This document shows, one piece after another, positions 7,986-16,874 of a stretch of DNA of 64,000 nt. Numbering within the stretch: position 1 is the stretch's first letter; the number at the start of each line of letters is the position of its first letter. A program made the position numbers and the translations under genes. The stretch comes from JAMZMI01 sp039970095 (GTDB lineage: Bacteria; Bacteroidota; Bacteroidia; Cytophagales; Cyclobacteriaceae): contig JBDVMP010000066.1 of the NCBI GenBank assembly GCA_039970095.1, positions 1 through 64,000 on the forward strand. The letters run 5' to 3'. The notes under the pieces were generated by a model. It saw nothing but the letters and a program-made list of their open reading frames with translations, was not told where the DNA came from and ran no database searches.

Positions 7986-8882
7986 CTAAATACCCTCTTC
8001 TACCGCTTGTTTGGACAGTACATAATCCTTTACCTGAGCCATGAGCCAGCCTGGCGTAGATGTTGCTCCGCAAATTCCAATGGAATCTTCCGGTAAGAGC
8101 CAACTCATATCTATTTCCTTTTCGCTCTCAATAAAATAGCTTCTCGGATTGTTTTGCAAGCAAACATTGAACAATGCTCGACCATTGGAACTTTTCTTTC
8201 CGGCTACAAAAAGGATCACATCATGACGGGATGAGAACTCCAGCATTTTTGGCTCCCGGTTTGATACTTGTCGGCAAATGCTGTCATTGGCTTGAAAGTC
8301 CTCAACTTTCAAATTTCCCTTAAGGGCTTTGATTCGCTCCTCAATCAATGACTTGATGGTGTAAAATCCTTTGGTACTTTTTGTGGTTTGGCTATATAAG
8401 ATGACTGGGCGTGAAAAATCAATTTTCTCCAAGTCTTCCGCCGACGAAACGATGATAGCCTCATTGTTAGTCTGACCAGTAAGACCTATCACTTCTGCAT
8501 GACCTTCCTTGCCATAAATCACGATCTGACCTTTATCACTGCTAGACTTATCAAAGGAATATTTGATTCGATTTTGGAGTTTTAATACAACCGGACATGA
8601 AGCATCAATCAACTCGAGATTGTTTTCAATAGCCGTCTTGTAAGTCTCGGGAGGCTCTCCATGTGCCCTGATCAACACCTTGGCGTTGTGTATTGTGGCT
8701 AGTTCTTCGTGAGTGATAGTCCGAAGGCCTTTGTTATACAAGCGCTCAACCTCCATACTATTGTGCACAATATCTCCAAGACAATAGAGCTCATCGGAAT
8801 CGGCAAGTTCATCTTCTGCCATCTGAATGGCGAACTCAACCCCAAAGCAATAACCTGAATGCTGGTCTATTTCAATTTTCAT
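7986..8882 (-). CDS. ispH: 4-hydroxy-3-methylbut-2-enyl diphosphate reductase
   Basis: Last enzyme of the MEP isoprenoid pathway; a [4Fe-4S] protein giving IPP and DMAPP. 298 residues. The three cluster cysteines are visible at Cys12 (SGYCFGVEFA), Cys96 (DASCPVV) and Cys203 (DSICRQVSNRE). The substrate-binding residues fall at His40, His74, His128 and Glu130 (GHAEVIG). The third-cysteine region differs from the E. coli pattern but suits the Bacteroidota branch. The ATG overlaps the cmk stop by 11 bases, so the two are translationally coupled. Confidence 0.94.
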   Translation of the reverse strand: MKIEIDQHSGYCFGVEFAIQMAEDELADSDELYCLGDIVHNSMEVERLYNKGLRTITHEELATIHNAKVLIRAHGEPPETYKTAIENNLELIDASCPVVLKLQNRIKYSFDKSSSDKGQIVIYGKEGHAEVIGLTGQTNNEAIIVSSAEDLEKIDFSRPVILYSQTTKSTKGFYTIKSLIEERIKALKGNLKVEDFQANDSICRQVSNREPKMLEFSSRHDVILFVAGKKSSNGRALFNVCLQNNPRSYFIESEKEIDMSWLLPEDSIGICGATSTPGWLMAQVKDYVLSKQAVEEGI

Positions 8883-9537
8883 TGATTTTGGCTTTTGCCA
8901 ACTTTACAATTTTACTCACTTGGCCTTCAAATGTCAAGTCAGAGGTGTCCACCTCTATGGCATCATCAGCTTTTATCAGCGGCGACTCCTCACGAGAGCT
9001 ATCAATTTTATCTCTTTCGAGTAAATTATTTTTGATCACCGAAAGTTCCTCTGATATTCCCTTATGGCTAAGCTCTTCCATTCTGCGCTGAGCTCTTACT
9101 TCGGCATTGGCGGTCATGAAAACTTTCAGTTCTGCATCTGGAAAAACAACCGTACCAATATCGCGACCGTCCATCACCACACCTTTGTCTTTCCCCATCG
9201 CCTGCTGCTGGCGCACCATTTCTACACGCACATTGCGCAGGGCTGCTACATGGCTCACTTTTTCGTTGACTTCCATTGTTCTTATGGAGTCCTCCACATT
9301 CTGGGAGTTGATACTAATTTCACTCCCATCAAATGATAGTGAAAGTTGAGCCAGGGCTTGGGATACGCTCTCCGGATTTTGAATATCAATGGCCTGCCGA
9401 ATAAAATAAAGCGTAGTGGCTCGATACATGGCGCCACTGTCTATATAGACATAACCCAGGGCCTTTGCAACTGCCTTGGCAGTAGAACTCTTACCCGTTC
9501 CGGAGTAGCCGTCAATGGCAATATTGATTCTGGTCAA
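8872..9537 (-). CDS. cmk: Cytidylate kinase
   Basis: Phosphorylates CMP and dCMP with ATP. 221 residues; P-loop GYSGTGKSSTAKAVA at residues 10-24, then YIDSGAMYRATTL and VMDGRDIGTVVFPDAELKVF, all classical Cmk motifs. The start is TTG at 9537: no ATG or GTG fits, and the P-loop would be at the normal distance from the N-terminus. The TTG lies one base after the stop of the 46-aa lipoprotein gene, suggesting translational coupling that compensates for a weak start. Overlaps ispH downstream. Confidence 0.95.
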   Translation of the reverse strand: MTRINIAIDGYSGTGKSSTAKAVAKALGYVYIDSGAMYRATTLYFIRQAIDIQNPESVSQALAQLSLSFDGSEISINSQNVEDSIRTMEVNEKVSHVAALRNVRVEMVRQQQAMGKDKGVVMDGRDIGTVVFPDAELKVFMTANAEVRAQRRMEELSHKGISEELSVIKNNLLERDKIDSSREESPLIKADDAIEVDTSDLTFEGQVSKIVKLAKAKINEN

Positions 9538-9538
9538 A

Positions 9539-9679
9539 TCAGCAGTCTTTTAGTGGGCAAGGAATTGGTTTACCTTTTTTGATCTGGCGCTTGGAGTTAG
9601 AAGGCCCCTTGCGACAGCCACTAACAGTCAACAGGACTATTAAAGAAAGCAAACCTATATATCGCCTGAATGATAGCAT
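9539..9679 (-). CDS. Small lipoprotein (46 aa) between fabD and cmk
   Basis: Short ORF supported by its position and content. It starts MLSFRRYIGLLSLIVLLTVS and continues with GC, giving a lipobox around LTVSGC (Cys22), so the mature form is about 25 residues. That part is basic (KGPSNSKRQIKKGK) and ends CPLKDC. The ATG overlaps the fabD stop as TAATG and the stop lies one base before the cmk start, so it is embedded in a tight operon. Two cysteines bracket the C-terminal hexapeptide and could form a disulfide or bind metal. No function is known to me. Confidence 0.75.
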   Translation of the reverse strand: MLSFRRYIGLLSLIVLLTVSGCRKGPSNSKRQIKKGKPIPCPLKDC

Positions 9680-10551
9680 TATAGATGACTGGTTTCCGCT
9701 GCTCTGTCTATCTTTTTGACCAACCCCTGAAGCACGTTACCTGGACCACACTCCACGAAAGAAGAAGCTCCATCGGCCAACATGGCCTGAACAATTTGCG
9801 TCCACCTCACGGCTCCTGTGAGCTGTGCCACAAGATTGGCTTTTATTTCCTCAACATCAGTATGAGGCCGGGCGTCTACATTTTGGTAAATAGGGCATTT
9901 AGGAGCTGAAAACTCCGTATTCCTGATGGCTTCCGCCAATTCTTCTCTGGCAGGCTCCATGATTGGGGAGTGAAAAGCTCCTCCTACCGGCAGCATCAAA
10001 GCACGTTTCGCTCCAGCTTCTTTTAGCTTTTCGCAAGCCATTTCCACACCTTTCACAGATCCTGAGATCACCAATTGTCCCGGACAATTGTAGTTAGCAG
10101 CCACAACTACTTCTTCGATTTCATTACAAACTTTTTCAACAACAGCATCTTCCAATCCCAAAACAGCAGCCATTGTCGACTCTTGGAGCTCACAAGCTTT
10201 TTGCATTGTCTGGGCACGTTGAGAAACCAGCTTCAAACCATCCTCAAAACTCAAGGCTCCATTGGCAACCAAAGATGAAAACTCTCCCAGAGAATGACCT
10301 GCAACCATCTCAGGAGCAAAATCATCAGACACCAATGCAGATATTACGCTATGCAAAAACACGGCGGGTTGGGTTACCTTTGTTTGTTTCAGCTCATCAG
10401 CCGTACCTTCAAACATGATATCAGAAATCCGGAAACCCAAAATCTCATTTGCCTGCTCAAAAAGTGCTTTAGCTTTTTCAGAACTTTCATATAAATCTTT
10501 ACCCATTCCTGGGAACTGTGCTCCCTGTCCGGGAAAAACGTATGCCTTCAT
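9679..10551 (-). CDS. fabD: Malonyl-CoA:ACP transacylase
   Basis: Loads malonyl groups onto acyl carrier protein for fatty-acid synthesis. 290 residues. N-terminal FPGQGAQFPGMGKDL, catalytic serine in GHSLGEF (Ser87), the arginine region RAQTMQKAC, and the catalytic histidine in GGAFHSPIM are all present. The length is slightly below the ~310 typical of the family but all core motifs are intact. It is followed in one transcript by the small lipoprotein, cmk and ispH. Confidence 0.95.
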   Translation of the reverse strand: MKAYVFPGQGAQFPGMGKDLYESSEKAKALFEQANEILGFRISDIMFEGTADELKQTKVTQPAVFLHSVISALVSDDFAPEMVAGHSLGEFSSLVANGALSFEDGLKLVSQRAQTMQKACELQESTMAAVLGLEDAVVEKVCNEIEEVVVAANYNCPGQLVISGSVKGVEMACEKLKEAGAKRALMLPVGGAFHSPIMEPAREELAEAIRNTEFSAPKCPIYQNVDARPHTDVEEIKANLVAQLTGAVRWTQIVQAMLADGASSFVECGPGNVLQGLVKKIDRAAETSHL

Positions 10552-10573
10552 GTAGTTGATTTAATTTGGGGGG

Positions 10574-10581
10574 CAAAATTA
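10574..10581 (-). promoter_or_regulatory. Possible -7 box upstream of fabD
   Basis: Minus-strand TAATTTTG fits TAnnTTTG and lies 23 bases before the fabD ATG. A TTG lies 17 bases further upstream, shorter than the usual 19-21. It falls in the 40-base gap after the DCC gene, so fabD could be transcribed independently of the upstream genes. Confidence 0.4.
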
Positions 10582-10590
10582 GAAAACATA

Positions 10591-11016
10591 TCAAGAATCA
10601 AGAAATCTTTGTCGCAGTTCCGGTGTAGGCACACGACAGGCGTCTCTTTTACCAAACCAGCTGTACCTATTTGTGGAAATCCAATCGTAAATCTGATCGC
10701 GAAACCCTCTTGGAATGACCATGAATACAAAAAATACAGACCAGGGCATCCCTAGTTTTTTCAGCACACTCAATGCTGCTGTGCTTCTGGTGTATATGAC
10801 ACCATCTTCTATATATACCACCGTCTTCATCTGATCTGTATTCTGCGAATATTTTAGAAGGATGCGTTTGGCTTCTTTGGACTGAAGTGAACCGAAAAGA
10901 AAGTCGTTCTTTCGGTCATGGTCTATAATAAAGTTGACAAAGAAGTTGCAGAGATTACACACACCATCAAACAAAACGACAGGACTATTTGGATCTATTT
11001 CACCAGCTGAATCCAT
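10591..11016 (-). CDS. DCC-family thiol-disulfide oxidoreductase-like protein (DUF393/YuxK type)
   Basis: 141 residues. The N-terminal motif VVLFDGVCNLCNFFVNF contains the DxxCxxC signature (D-G-V-C-N-L-C) that names the DCC family (DUF393, thioredoxin-like fold), and the core FGSLQSKEAKRILLKY follows. Family members are proposed thiol oxidoreductases, but substrates are generally unknown. The start overlaps by 22 bases the end of the large gliding-associated gene upstream, so the two are probably co-transcribed although no functional link is obvious. Confidence 0.85.
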   Translation of the reverse strand: MDSAGEIDPNSPVVLFDGVCNLCNFFVNFIIDHDRKNDFLFGSLQSKEAKRILLKYSQNTDQMKTVVYIEDGVIYTRSTAALSVLKKLGMPWSVFFVFMVIPRGFRDQIYDWISTNRYSWFGKRDACRVPTPELRQRFLDS

Positions 11017-13859
11017 CCCTTGTACTGTTGCTTAGCTTTTTTAGGATCGAAGACATTGAATAACACAATGGCTTCATAATAATACACGCCTGCAGGAAGT
11101 TCCAGCCCCTGATTGCTTTTACCATTCCACCTGATCAAAAAATCATTTTCGTTACTATCTTGTGTGGAGTAATCAAAAACCAAATTACCTGTTCTGTCCA
11201 TCACTCTAAAATCAAGTTCTAAAACGAATCTTGGGCAATTGTTGTAGTTAAAGTCCGTGACCTGGATATCTCCGCCAGAATATTTAGGCGTGTAAACATC
11301 ATTTACATTGTCGCCATCTGGGGTGAATACGTTAGGAAAGCGAATGAAAGGGCAATTGTCATTGCAAATTTGCTCAGTAAGGATACTCTCATTACCCGAC
11401 CTATCCACTGCTCCTACTTTATAGCAACCTTTAAAGGAATCAAGATTGTAGTGAATAAACTCGGTTGCAACTGAGGTTCCTATAAGCTCAAAAGATCCCT
11501 CTTCGCCAGTTTCTGAAAAATAGATATTATACGTTCTAATCTCATCGTCACAATCGGGATTGTCATCAATATCCCAAATGATTTTGTTTTGAAAAACACT
11601 ATTATCACAAGGCTGGCCAGACAGAAAAGCTTCGCACTCAAAATCAGGAGCTATACTTAGATTAGGTGGTGTGCATGGCGGTATGGTGTCATTGGGCTGT
11701 GCACAACTAATCTGGGTCTTGTTCACCAGTGGCTCTGGAAGTAGCACGTTATCATAGGTTCCATTTGTGGTAACGAAATAACAATACTCCAGACTATCCA
11801 GTAAGGTGATACCATTTGACTGACCCGCATCTACGTATTGCAGGGCGGATTGTGTAACATCTACAGAATCAATGAGCACAAGTTCAGATTGATCTGCAGC
11901 ATCAATTCTATCCCTGAAAATATAATGATATGGATGCTTTGTGGATCGTAGTGACCATGGCACATCACCATCCCATGATAGTTGGATAGCCTGAACCAGC
12001 GGACGAAGCTCTAACCTAATTGAGGATGCAGTGGCGGATGAATCCACAACCACATTAATGTCACTGTCGCTATAAAATCGAACAAAATATGTGTACTGCA
12101 AATCCATCGTATTAAGTCCTGAATCGATGAATGTAGTATCGAGCGTTTTATCAGTGAGTTGAGTAAACGGACTTCCTGATTCATTTGATCGTCTAAACAA
12201 ATCGTAGGTATAATTTGGTGGATAAAGCACCTGATCAATCTGATAAGGAGGCACCCACCGGACTTCTATTTGTCCGTTCGTCTCGCTCGTAGAGCGCACA
12301 TCCACATTGGTGATTACCGGCACATCTATAATTACACTGTCGCATGCTTCAGCAGAAACATAGCTTAGCCCACCTTCTGGAAGCGGGAATTCTGCAACTA
12401 ATCGATAACAATAGGTTGCGCCTGCTGAGAGTCCATTGTCATTATTGGTGTCCAAATAAGAAGTTTCCGAAATATCAACCACGTCAACAAGTTGGTAACC
12501 GGTATTGGCGGGCATACCCACCTGACATTCATCCAGCTCTATATCAAACTCTCCGGTTTTCCTCCAGATTTGCATATCGCTAGCCTCACTGCATGAATAA
12601 TCATCCCAGCTGAGCTGCATACTTCTCCCTGAGGAAACCTCTGCCGTAAGACCTGTAGGTGGTGGCCCAACTACAGTGATTTGAAAAGTTTCAAATTCAA
12701 CCAGACTTGGTCCGATTTCAGGATTGTCCGTGGCTTTAATTTGCACCTCATAAGGCCGCTCTCTCACATTTGCACAGGTAGTATTCCACTCGAAGTTCAG
12801 TACTGCAGGCAAAACGTTCTGGAATGTGTCAGGTGAATAAATAGCTGAATTTGCAACTTCAAAGGGACCTCCATAAGCTTCTAACTTCACTGGCTGCCCA
12901 TCCGGATCTGTTGCCAGAGCCTGAGTTTTCACCTGCTGACCTGCTTCCACACACACGTCTTCAGGAGGCGTAATTACTGGACGCTCATTATCGGTCTCCG
13001 TCACGATGATCTGCATATCACGCACCACATATCCCATGAGTCTGTATTGCCCGGCGATCTCTCGCCATTCCTCCACCATAAAGGCCACATTGTATTCTCT
13101 TTGTTCATCCCCATTTATCGCAACAAAACCATCTCCAGGCGCATCCCATATAAGATCCCCGGTCACAGGATTGATGGTCAGCGTAGGTGGATTACCATCT
13201 TCACTACCAGTGGCAAAATTGGAATAAAACTCGGGATTAATGAGTTCCCTGTAATTATCAACACTACTGGATGCATTTTTCTTGGGTGTCACAAATTTGT
13301 AGGCCAGGCTGTCTCCATCAGGGTCATAAGCCCCGGGGTTGTGGATAAATTGCGCCCCCACAGCTGCATAGTCAATAGGTGGTACGGTGAGTACCGGGGT
13401 ATCGTTGAGGCCGTAAAATCCATCTATAATAATGAGTGTCTCTACAAAAAACGTAGTGCCCACTGAATTGTCCATGTTAATGATCCCTTGATTTCGATAG
13501 TCCTCCTGATAGCTCACCAGGTAACCATTGCCATTCTGAGCACGGTAGCTGTGCGTGTAGGTGAAGCTCACCATCTCCACGTCGTTTCCCAGTGCCACGG
13601 GCTCAGCAAAATTAAACGGCCCAGTGACCTGTGTTCCATCTCCTAAACTAAGAAGACCGCCCCCAAACGGAATATCAGAACCCGTATCGCGAAAACCTGT
13701 CACCGTAAACCTATACTCCAACTGCCCGGTTCTAACTGCCGTAATTTCTCCTGCCCTAATATGGGTGGCGTGAGCCGAAGGATACCAAAGCATCAGGGTA
13801 ATAATTGGAAGGAGTAATTTGTAAAATGTTTTCAATCTGCAGTTTTTTATTTCAAACAA
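10995..13859 (-). CDS. Secreted multidomain protein with gliding-motility-associated (CHU_C) C-terminal domain
   Basis: 954 residues. N-terminal signal-like segment (hydrophobic LLLPIITLMLWYPSAHA) with cleavage expected before THIRAGE. The first ~300 residues resemble an extracellular beta-domain, with a cadherin-like stretch DPDGDSLAYKFVTP. Fibronectin type III-like modules cover about 400-800 (PPTGLTAEVSSGRSMQLSWD; VRSTSETNGQIEVRWVPP). The last ~95 residues start FIRFPNVFTPDGDNVNDVY and end with a YYYEA segment: the CHU_C or T9SS type B sorting domain that directs export and surface attachment. The function may be surface or matrix-associated; no catalytic motif was seen. Confidence 0.88.
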   Translation of the reverse strand: MFEIKNCRLKTFYKLLLPIITLMLWYPSAHATHIRAGEITAVRTGQLEYRFTVTGFRDTGSDIPFGGGLLSLGDGTQVTGPFNFAEPVALGNDVEMVSFTYTHSYRAQNGNGYLVSYQEDYRNQGIINMDNSVGTTFFVETLIIIDGFYGLNDTPVLTVPPIDYAAVGAQFIHNPGAYDPDGDSLAYKFVTPKKNASSSVDNYRELINPEFYSNFATGSEDGNPPTLTINPVTGDLIWDAPGDGFVAINGDEQREYNVAFMVEEWREIAGQYRLMGYVVRDMQIIVTETDNERPVITPPEDVCVEAGQQVKTQALATDPDGQPVKLEAYGGPFEVANSAIYSPDTFQNVLPAVLNFEWNTTCANVRERPYEVQIKATDNPEIGPSLVEFETFQITVVGPPPTGLTAEVSSGRSMQLSWDDYSCSEASDMQIWRKTGEFDIELDECQVGMPANTGYQLVDVVDISETSYLDTNNDNGLSAGATYCYRLVAEFPLPEGGLSYVSAEACDSVIIDVPVITNVDVRSTSETNGQIEVRWVPPYQIDQVLYPPNYTYDLFRRSNESGSPFTQLTDKTLDTTFIDSGLNTMDLQYTYFVRFYSDSDINVVVDSSATASSIRLELRPLVQAIQLSWDGDVPWSLRSTKHPYHYIFRDRIDAADQSELVLIDSVDVTQSALQYVDAGQSNGITLLDSLEYCYFVTTNGTYDNVLLPEPLVNKTQISCAQPNDTIPPCTPPNLSIAPDFECEAFLSGQPCDNSVFQNKIIWDIDDNPDCDDEIRTYNIYFSETGEEGSFELIGTSVATEFIHYNLDSFKGCYKVGAVDRSGNESILTEQICNDNCPFIRFPNVFTPDGDNVNDVYTPKYSGGDIQVTDFNYNNCPRFVLELDFRVMDRTGNLVFDYSTQDSNENDFLIRWNGKSNQGLELPAGVYYYEAIVLFNVFDPKKAKQQYKGWIQLVK

Positions 13860-13952
13860 TCAGAAAAGCATAATTACTTAACTAACGGCGAAAAGTCATT
13901 GAAATTTTCACCGAATTGTTCAGACAAAATTCGATTGCTCAACAATTTAACA

Positions 13953-13960
13953 CAAACATA
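13953..13960 (-). promoter_or_regulatory. Possible -7 box for the CHU_C-domain gene
   Basis: Minus-strand TATGTTTG fits TAnnTTTG, about 94 bases before the ATG of the large secreted-protein gene. The nearest TTG upstream is 23 bases away, longer than usual. It lies in the 230-base divergent gap before sdhC. Weak support. Confidence 0.3.
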
Positions 13961-14095
13961 GCAACGACATCAGACTAGCGGAACAAGAAAACCAAACAAT
14001 CGGGTTCACAATTCGAGAACTTTTCTCACATTCACAAAACAATTCTTGCAAACAATCTGATCGTTATTTAGACACAATCAAAATAAGACTTTGAA

Positions 14096-14126
14096 TTGTA
14101 TGGATGGCGCTGGGGAAGTACCTTTG
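14096..14126 (+). promoter_or_regulatory. Bacteroidota-type promoter of sdhCAB
   Basis: TTG (14096-14098)-N20-TACCTTTG (14119-14126) is an excellent match to the Bacteroidota -33/-7 consensus. Transcription would start near 14133, giving a 5' leader of about 28 bases before the ATG at 14160. It also means that in-frame ATGs further upstream cannot be used. Confidence 0.7.
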
Positions 14127-14159
14127 GTTCCGCACAAAAATGAAATTCAAGATAACATT

Positions 14160-14825
14160 ATGAGTTGGTTCTCTAATACTTTCTCCAGTTCCATAGGACG
14201 AAAATTCGCTATGGCGCTTTCCGCTCTTTTTCTGGTATTCTTCTTACTGATGCACCTCACCACCAATATGCTTTCGGTGATCAGCGCAGATGCATTCAAT
14301 GAGGCGTCTCACTTCATGGGCACCAATCCGGTTGTACAGTTTCTCATGCAGCCTATCCTGATAGCAGCTGTTGTTTTCCATTTTGTCATGGGTTTTGTAC
14401 TAGAGGCCAAAAACCGAGCTTCTCGTCCAGCCAAATACGCAAAGAAGGACAAAGGGAACGCAACCTGGATGTCTCAAAACATGATCTACAGTGGCTTGGT
14501 CATACTGGCTTTTTTAGCACTCCACTTCATAGATTTTTGGGTCCCTGAGATGAATTATAAATATGTTCAGCAGCTAGCTCCGGATACAGAGCGCTACTAC
14601 GGCGAACTCGTTCACAAATTCCAAAGCCCAGCCAGGGTAATAGCGTACGTTATAGCATTTATCTTACTTGCTTTGCACTTGCTTCACGGCTTTCAGTCCT
14701 CTATTCAGTCCATCGGCATCAACAATAAGTTCACCTCTGGATTCAAGAAATTCACTGAGGCTTATGCCATCATCATCCCTTTAGGATTCATATTTATTGC
14801 GATTTATCATTTTATCAATCATTAA
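14160..14825 (+). CDS. sdhC: Succinate dehydrogenase cytochrome b subunit
   Basis: 221-residue membrane anchor of complex II, with five hydrophobic segments (about 20-40, 60-85, 105-125, 160-180, 200-218). It belongs to the cytochrome b558 type used in Bacteroidota, in which one protein replaces SdhC plus SdhD and carries the haems through histidines such as those in LLMHLTTNML and LALHLLHGFQS. The start at 14160 (MSWFSNTFSSSIGRKF) is chosen over an in-frame ATG at 14091, since a promoter lies between. It is followed nine bases later by sdhA. Confidence 0.93.
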   Translation: MSWFSNTFSSSIGRKFAMALSALFLVFFLLMHLTTNMLSVISADAFNEASHFMGTNPVVQFLMQPILIAAVVFHFVMGFVLEAKNRASRPAKYAKKDKGNATWMSQNMIYSGLVILAFLALHFIDFWVPEMNYKYVQQLAPDTERYYGELVHKFQSPARVIAYVIAFILLALHLLHGFQSSIQSIGINNKFTSGFKKFTEAYAIIIPLGFIFIAIYHFINH

Positions 14826-14833
14826 TTTAAGTC

Positions 14834-16843
14834 ATGCAAATAGGTTCTAATTTCCCTTCAAAATTGCCGGAAGGCCCAATTGCCGACCAATGGACCAACT
14901 ACAAAGACCATATCAATCTGGTCAACCCGGCCAATAAAAGACTTATTGATGTCATCGTTGTAGGAACAGGTTTGGCTGGAGGCTCAGCTGCAGCCACCCT
15001 CGCAGAGCTTGGTTACAACGTAAAAGCATTTTGTTTTCAAGATTCACCAAGACGTGCGCACTCTATTGCGGCACAAGGGGGAATCAACGCAGCAAAAAAT
15101 TATCAGGGTGATGGTGACTCTACCTACAGGCTGTTTTATGACACTGTGAAAGGTGGTGACTACAGAGCCAGAGAAGCCAATGTATATCGTTTGGCTGAAG
15201 TTTCTGCAAACATCATTGACCAATGCGTAGCTCAGGGGGTTCCGTTTGCACGTGACTATGGTGGGCTTCTTGACAATCGATCTTTTGGGGGTGTTTTGGT
15301 TTCAAGGACTTTTTACGCAAAGGGTCAAACAGGTCAGCAACTGCTTTTGGGAGCCTATTCGGCCATGAACCGTCAGATAGCCCGAGGTAAAATAAAAATG
15401 TATAATCGCCACGAGATGGTGGAGCTGGTAATGGTTGACGGGAAAGCCCGAGGCATTATTGCTCGTGATTTGGTAAGTGGCGAAATCGAAAGACATTCAG
15501 CGCATGCCGTGGTTATTGCCTCTGGAGGATATGGTAACGTCTTTTTCCTTTCTACCAACGCAATGGGTAGCAACGTTTCAGCTTCATGGAAAATCCATAA
15601 AAAAGGAGCCTGGTTTGCAAACCCATGTTACACGCAAATTCACCCCACATGTATTCCGGTTTCCGGTGATCATCAATCCAAACTGACTTTGATGTCAGAG
15701 TCGCTCAGAAATGATGGACGGATCTGGGTACCAAAGAAAAAAGAAGATGTAGAAGCTATCAGAGCTGGCAAGCTTAAACCTACAGAGCTGGCAGAAGAAG
15801 ATCGGGATTACTATCTGGAAAGAAGATACCCGGCATTCGGTAATCTGGTGCCAAGAGATGTGGCCTCTCGCGCTGCTAAAGAAAGATGTGATGCTGGTTT
15901 TGGTGTGAATGCTACCGGAGAGGCTGTTTATCTTGATTTTGCTGCGGCAATCCAACGATACGGCAAGGAGCAAGCCCACCTCAAAGGACTGGATGAAGAC
16001 GACATGTCGTTAGTGAAAAAACTGGGTAAGGAAGTCATCAAAAACAAATACGGCAACCTTTTTCAGATGTACGAGAAGATTGTTGATGATAACCCGTACG
16101 AAACCCCGATGATGATCTACCCTGCTGTGCATTACACCATGGGTGGAACCTGGGTTGACTACAACTTGATGTCAACCATCCCGGGATGTTTCGTAGTTGG
16201 TGAAGCAAACTTCTCCGATCACGGAGCAAACAGACTGGGCGCCTCGGCGCTGATGCAGGGACTGGCCGATGGCTATTTCGTGCTCCCTTACACAATTGGA
16301 GATTACCTTTCGGCTGATATCAGAACTGGCAAGATCCCAACGGATTCACCTGAGTTTGATGAAGCCGAAAAATCGGTGCGTGAACAATTAGAAAAACTTG
16401 TAAACAACAACGGCTCCAAGTCAGTAGATTATTTCCACAAAAAACTAGGTAAAGTGATGTGGGATAAAGTAGGTATGGCGAGAAACGCCAAGGGTCTACA
16501 GGAAGCTATTACGGAAATAAAAGAAATCAGGGAAGAATTCTGGAAAGAAGTGAAAGTGCCCGGCGGTATGGATGAGTACAATGAAGAGCTGGCCAAAGCA
16601 GGGCGTGTAGCAGACTTCCTTGAGTTGGGTGAGCTTTTCGCAAAAGACGCGCTTCACAGAGAAGAATCCTGTGGAGGTCACTTCCGTGAGGAGCACCAGA
16701 CCGCAGAAGGTGAAGCCAAGCGTGACCCTAAATTCCAATACGTGGCGGCCTGGGAGTTTAAAGGTGAGCCAAGCGAGGCAGTCCTTCACAAAGAAACCCT
16801 TGAGTACAAGGACATTGAAGTAAAAGAAAGAAGTTACAAGTAA
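14834..16843 (+). CDS. sdhA: Succinate dehydrogenase/fumarate reductase flavoprotein subunit
   Basis: 669 residues. FAD-binding Rossmann motif VVGTGLAGGSAAATLAELGY near 42-61; the covalent-FAD histidine lies in RRAHSIAAQGGINAA; the active-site segments HPTCIP, YTMGGTWVDYNL and GEANFSDHGANRLGASALMQ are present. It oxidises succinate to fumarate and passes electrons to SdhB. Length and order match the Bacteroidota sdhCAB operon. The C-terminus includes HREESCGGHFREEHQT, typical of this group. There is no sign of truncation. Confidence 0.97.
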   Translation: MQIGSNFPSKLPEGPIADQWTNYKDHINLVNPANKRLIDVIVVGTGLAGGSAAATLAELGYNVKAFCFQDSPRRAHSIAAQGGINAAKNYQGDGDSTYRLFYDTVKGGDYRAREANVYRLAEVSANIIDQCVAQGVPFARDYGGLLDNRSFGGVLVSRTFYAKGQTGQQLLLGAYSAMNRQIARGKIKMYNRHEMVELVMVDGKARGIIARDLVSGEIERHSAHAVVIASGGYGNVFFLSTNAMGSNVSASWKIHKKGAWFANPCYTQIHPTCIPVSGDHQSKLTLMSESLRNDGRIWVPKKKEDVEAIRAGKLKPTELAEEDRDYYLERRYPAFGNLVPRDVASRAAKERCDAGFGVNATGEAVYLDFAAAIQRYGKEQAHLKGLDEDDMSLVKKLGKEVIKNKYGNLFQMYEKIVDDNPYETPMMIYPAVHYTMGGTWVDYNLMSTIPGCFVVGEANFSDHGANRLGASALMQGLADGYFVLPYTIGDYLSADIRTGKIPTDSPEFDEAEKSVREQLEKLVNNNGSKSVDYFHKKLGKVMWDKVGMARNAKGLQEAITEIKEIREEFWKEVKVPGGMDEYNEELAKAGRVADFLELGELFAKDALHREESCGGHFREEHQTAEGEAKRDPKFQYVAAWEFKGEPSEAVLHKETLEYKDIEVKERSYK

Positions 16844-16874
16844 CAGCAGCGGCTGTACAAAAACATACGATAAT

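Noticed and set aside
13006..13466. Long antisense ORFs within the CHU_C-domain gene (up to 139 codons)
   Set aside because: Shadows of a real long gene; no start context or domain.
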